Assembly: GCF_001879695.1 (NCBI RefSeq)
Contig: NZ_MNBL01000178.1
Coordinates: 1-36,454, forward strand
Source of the DNA: Nioella sediminis
GTDB lineage: Bacteria > Pseudomonadota > Alphaproteobacteria > Rhodobacterales > Rhodobacteraceae
DNA length: 36,454 nucleotides
Direction: 5' to 3'
The first letter of the stretch is position 1. Each line of letters begins with the position of its first letter. Under the pieces are notes generated by a model. That model saw only the letters and a list, made by a program, of their open reading frames with translations. It did not search any database and was not told the DNA's origin. Of this stretch, positions 33,659 through 36,454 are shown piece after piece. The position numbers were made by a program, and so were the translations under genes.

Positions 33659-33693
33659 TTTACATATAAAATTATCCATTTCCATATAATTTT
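33659..33693. promoter_or_regulatory. Tandem AT-rich motif pair in the ALDH/iorA divergent promoter region
   Basis: The sequence TTTACATATAAAATT (33659-33673) is followed exactly 20 bases later by TTTCCATATAATTTT (33679-33693), two near-identical direct repeats on the same face of the helix. The first copy is identical over 14 bases to the site upstream of tctC and shares ATATAAAATTAT with the palindrome in the Rieske promoter. The pair lies 13-47 bases before the iorA start and could serve both directions. A TTGACT (33650-33655), 17 bases, TATCCA pairing is a possible iorA promoter, with a weak -10. Confidence 0.55.
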
Positions 33694-33705
33694 TGGGAGA
33701 CACAA

Positions 33706-35880
33706 ATGGCCGAACGCTCATTTGCCAAGGAAGTGGAACATCTGAAGCTGGGGGACGGAGACGTCTTTCGCGGCGAGGGAATTCTCGCGATCACCAAGGC
33801 GCTTCTGCAGTCGGGCATATCCTATGTGGGCGGCTATCAGGGCTCGCCGATCTCGCATCTGATGGACGTGCTGGCCGATGCGAATGACATTCTCGATGAT
33901 CTTGGCGTGAACTTCCAAAGCTCCGCGAACGAAGCGACAGCAGGCGCGATGCTGTCAGCCTCGGTCATGTATCCCCTTCGCGGGGCGGTGGCCTGGAAAT
34001 CGACGGTAGGGACCAATGTCGCGTCCGACGCGCTGGCCAATCTCGCCTCGGGCGGGGTCAAGGGCGGCGCCATGGTCATCGTGGGTGAGGATTACGGCGA
34101 AGGCTCCTCCATCATGCAGGAACGCACCCACGCGTTCGCGATGAAATCCCAGATGTGGCTGCTCGATCCCCGGCCTGATCAGGAATGCATGGTCAATCTG
34201 ATTGAAAAGGGGTTTGAGCTTTCTGAGGCTTCGAACACACCCGTTATGCTACAGGTTCGGGTCCGGTCCTGTCATATGACCGGACAGTTTGTTTGCAAGG
34301 ACAACAAGCGGCCCGAGTTCACCCTTCAGGACGCCCTGAACAGCCCCAAGCGCGACCTTGACCGGATCGTTCTGCCCCCTGCGGCCTATGCCCATGAGGT
34401 CGAGAAGATCGAACACCGCCTGCCGGCGGCGATCGACTTCGTGAAACAGGCCGGGCTGAACGAACATTTCGGCCCGACGGGTGCGGACAAGACCGGAAAG
34501 ACCGGGCTGATCGTGCAGGGCGGCATGTATAACAGCACCATCCGGGCGCTGCAGTTCCTGGGCCTTAGCGATGCCTATGGCGAGACAAAGCTGCCGATCT
34601 ACGTGATGAATGTCTGCTATCCGACCATCACCAGCGAGATCGAGGCGTTTTGCGAGGGGCTGGACGCGGTGCTGGTCGTCGAAGAAGGGCAGCCAGAGTT
34701 CATTGAGCAATCCATCACCACGACCGTTGCGCGACTGCAAAGACAAACGCGCGTGCATGGCAAGAAATACCTGCCCATGGCGGGCGACTACACGGTCGCG
34801 GCGCTGACCAAGGGCATCGGTCAGTTTCTGGAGGATCACGAGGCGCAGCTTCTGGGCAATCGGGCACCTACGCCAGACCCCGTCCCGATCCTGCGCGATC
34901 CGAAGGTTGCGGCCTTGACAGAGGTTATTCCCCCTCGCCCGCCGGGCCTGTGCACAGGTTGCCCTGAACGCCCGATCTTCGCAGCCATGAAACTGGCCTT
35001 CGAAGAGTTGGGGGAACATCACGTTTCTGCCGATATCGGCTGTCACCTGTTCTCGATCCTGCCCCCCTTCAATATCGGCGCGACGACGATGGGCTACGGG
35101 CTTGGCGCTGCGTCCTCGGCCGCGTTCAACGTCAAGGGTGCCAAGCGGTCGATCTCGATCATGGGCGATGGTGGGTTCTGGCACAACGGGCTGACCAGCG
35201 GCATCGGTCATGCGGTCTTCAACAAGCATGACGGGGTCTTCCTGATCGTCGACAACTACTACTCCTCGGCCACTGGCGGGCAGGACATCCTGTCGTCCCG
35301 TGCAGTGAACAAGCGGCGGGTGACCAACAATTCGATTGTCGATGCGGTTCGGGGCGTGGGGGCCAAATGGGTCCGGCAGATCGACCGCACCTATGACGTG
35401 AACCGGATGCGCGACGTTCTGAAAGAGGCGCTGACCACCGATGCGGAAGGCCCCAAGATCATCGTCGCTTCGTCCGAATGCATGCTGAACAAGCAACGCC
35501 GGGTGAAGCCGCAAGTGGCAAAGGCGATGAAAGACGGCAAGCGGACGGTCAAGGAACGCTTCGGCGTCGATGAGGATGTCTGCACTGGCGATCACGCTTG
35601 CATCCGTCTGTCCGGCTGTCCCTCGCTGTCTGTCAAAGAACTAGACGACCCCCTGCGCGACGACCCGGTCGCCGCGATCGACAGCACCTGCGTGGCCTGC
35701 GGCAATTGCGGAGAAGTGGCGGATGCCGCCGTGCTGTGCCCGTCCTTCTACCGAGCCGAGGTCATCCACAATCCTGGCCCCTGGGATCGCTTCAAGGCCG
35801 GGCTGTCAACGCCCGTGATCAGGTTTCTTCAGAACCGCCGGGCGCGTCGGGCTGTTGATTTCGGGGGAATGGGCCAATGA
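33706..35880 (+). CDS. iorA: Indolepyruvate ferredoxin oxidoreductase, alpha subunit (IorA-like)
   Basis: The 724-residue protein is an IorA-type 2-oxoacid:ferredoxin oxidoreductase subunit: an N-terminal pyrimidine-binding domain (GEGILAITKALLQSG...GGYQGSPISHLMD), a TPP domain with GDG at 487-489 followed by DNYYSSATGGQD, and a C-terminal ferredoxin-like region with Cys clusters at about 626-639 and 662-677 (CVACGNC). Family members decarboxylate arylpyruvates to aryl-acyl-CoA with reduced ferredoxin. In this neighbourhood an aryl-glyoxylate such as isatinate is an alternative substrate. It is divergent from the ALDH gene, starts after GGGAGA, and overlaps iorB by ATGA (35877-35880). Confidence 0.9.
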   Translation: MAERSFAKEVEHLKLGDGDVFRGEGILAITKALLQSGISYVGGYQGSPISHLMDVLADANDILDDLGVNFQSSANEATAGAMLSASVMYPLRGAVAWKSTVGTNVASDALANLASGGVKGGAMVIVGEDYGEGSSIMQERTHAFAMKSQMWLLDPRPDQECMVNLIEKGFELSEASNTPVMLQVRVRSCHMTGQFVCKDNKRPEFTLQDALNSPKRDLDRIVLPPAAYAHEVEKIEHRLPAAIDFVKQAGLNEHFGPTGADKTGKTGLIVQGGMYNSTIRALQFLGLSDAYGETKLPIYVMNVCYPTITSEIEAFCEGLDAVLVVEEGQPEFIEQSITTTVARLQRQTRVHGKKYLPMAGDYTVAALTKGIGQFLEDHEAQLLGNRAPTPDPVPILRDPKVAALTEVIPPRPPGLCTGCPERPIFAAMKLAFEELGEHHVSADIGCHLFSILPPFNIGATTMGYGLGAASSAAFNVKGAKRSISIMGDGGFWHNGLTSGIGHAVFNKHDGVFLIVDNYYSSATGGQDILSSRAVNKRRVTNNSIVDAVRGVGAKWVRQIDRTYDVNRMRDVLKEALTTDAEGPKIIVASSECMLNKQRRVKPQVAKAMKDGKRTVKERFGVDEDVCTGDHACIRLSGCPSLSVKELDDPLRDDPVAAIDSTCVACGNCGEVADAAVLCPSFYRAEVIHNPGPWDRFKAGLSTPVIRFLQNRRARRAVDFGGMGQ

Positions 35881-36454
35881 AAGACGACACAGTGAAACTG
35901 CCCCTTGCGGCAGAGGCCGATGCGACCGAACGCCCGCTATCCATTGCCATCGTGGCCATGGGCGGACAGGGCGGCGGAGTGCTGACCGGCTGGATCGTCG
36001 ATCTGGCTGAGCGGCAGGGCTGGATTGCGCAATCCACCTCCGTCCCCGGCGTAGCGCAGCGCACCGGGGCCACGATCTACTATGTCGAGATGATGAAGCC
36101 CGGCGAAGACGGGCGCAAACCGGTGCTGGCACAGATGCCGACGCCGGGCGATGTGGATGTGGTCATTGCTGCCGAATACATGGAGGCCGGACGCTCGATC
36201 CTGCGCGGGATCGTCACGCCCGAACGCACGACCCTCATCGCCTCCAACCACCGCGCCCTGTCGACCATCGAGAAGATGGCGCCGGGCGAAGGCATCGCAG
36301 ACAGCGGCGCGGTGTCAGAGGCCATCGGCGTTGTCGCAAAGCGGCAGATCGTGTTCGACATGAACCGGCTGGCGGTCGAAAACGGGTCGGTGATTTCCTC
36401 GGCGCTGTTCGGAAGTCTAGCAGCCTCTCGCGCGCTGCCGTTTTCCGTGGAGGA
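35877..36454 (+). CDS. iorB: Indolepyruvate oxidoreductase, beta/gamma subunit (IorB-like), cut by window end
   Basis: The first 192 codons are visible: after a ~21-residue leader comes AIVAMGGQGGGVLTGWIVDLAE, the glycine-rich N-terminal motif of the 2-oxoacid oxidoreductase gamma domain, then STSVPGVAQRTGATIYYVEM and a conserved segment AAEYMEAGRSILRG. It is the partner of IorA and binds CoA. Its ATG overlaps the iorA stop by ATGA, so the two are cotranscribed and translationally coupled. The frame stays open to the edge. Bacterial IorB proteins of this type are often longer than the archaeal ones, so more domains may follow outside. Confidence 0.88.
   Translation, partial: MKDDTVKLPLAAEADATERPLSIAIVAMGGQGGGVLTGWIVDLAERQGWIAQSTSVPGVAQRTGATIYYVEMMKPGEDGRKPVLAQMPTPGDVDVVIAAEYMEAGRSILRGIVTPERTTLIASNHRALSTIEKMAPGEGIADSGAVSEAIGVVAKRQIVFDMNRLAVENGSVISSALFGSLAASRALPFSVE

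Noticed and set aside
34249-35595. 448-codon open frame on the minus strand inside iorA
   Set aside because: It is antisense to a clear iorA gene with catalytic motifs; the translated product resembles no family.
1-36454. CRISPR arrays, tRNA or rRNA genes, prophage genes
   Set aside because: No regularly spaced repeats, cloverleaf-like tRNA sequences, rRNA-like blocks or phage structural proteins were seen on either strand.

Overview
The window is high-GC bacterial DNA. Its gene content suggests an alphaproteobacterium, most likely of the Rhodobacterales (Roseobacter-type): densely packed catabolic operons with ATGA start/stop overlaps, ABC and TTT (tripartite tricarboxylate) uptake systems, and an IorAB oxidoreductase. 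No rRNA or tRNA is present to settle the taxonomy, so this is inference.

Layout. (1) 1-2744 is decayed DNA: an IS3-family element inserted into an IS256-family transposase gene, both dead, followed by back-to-back remnants of a malonyl-CoA synthetase gene (matB) and a GntR-type regulator that have both lost their 5' halves. (2) 2760-11529 (minus) is an eight-gene operon: a dihydrodipicolinate-synthase-family (DHDPS-family) lyase, an SsuABC/NMT1-type ABC transporter, a PuuC-like aldehyde dehydrogenase, a D-2-hydroxyacid dehydrogenase, a mandelate-racemase-type enolase-superfamily enzyme and an alpha-ketoglutarate-semialdehyde dehydrogenase. A divergent AraC/GlxA-type regulator (11763-12821) probably controls it. 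The set looks like a non-phosphorylative acid-sugar (Weimberg-like) route ending in 2-oxoglutarate, but the substrate is unknown.

(3) 13264-21582 (minus) is a second tight eight-gene operon: Rieske oxygenase reductase, alpha and beta subunits, acyl-CoA ligase, thiolase-fold protein without the nucleophilic Cys, a DUF35-SDR fusion, a cyclase/isatin-hydrolase-family metal hydrolase and an SDR. (4) 21860-33588 (minus) runs from aldehyde dehydrogenase, class III aminotransferase, nitrilase, gentisate-dioxygenase-like bicupin, FAH-family hydrolase and maleate isomerase through TctB, TctA and TctC to a sulfatase. (5) 33706 to the end (plus) holds iorA and the start of iorB.

How it may work together. 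Regions 3 to 5 can be read as one catabolic system. Rieske oxygenation of an indole-3-acetate-like acid, CoA activation, retro-aldol cleavage of a tertiary beta-hydroxyacyl-CoA to isatin plus acetyl-CoA, isatin hydrolysis to isatinate, and oxidative decarboxylation of that aryl-glyoxylate by IorAB to anthraniloyl-CoA would use nearly every gene of region 3 plus iorAB. The nitrilase, aminotransferase and aldehyde dehydrogenase would be on-ramps (nitrile, amine, aldehyde). The bicupin, FAH hydrolase and maleate isomerase form a coherent gentisate-to-fumarate route. A shared AT-rich motif lies upstream of the Rieske operon, of tctC, and between the aldehyde dehydrogenase and iorA, suggesting one regulon; no obvious regulator for it is inside the window. 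The substrate assignment is inference from chemistry and neighbourhood, not proof.
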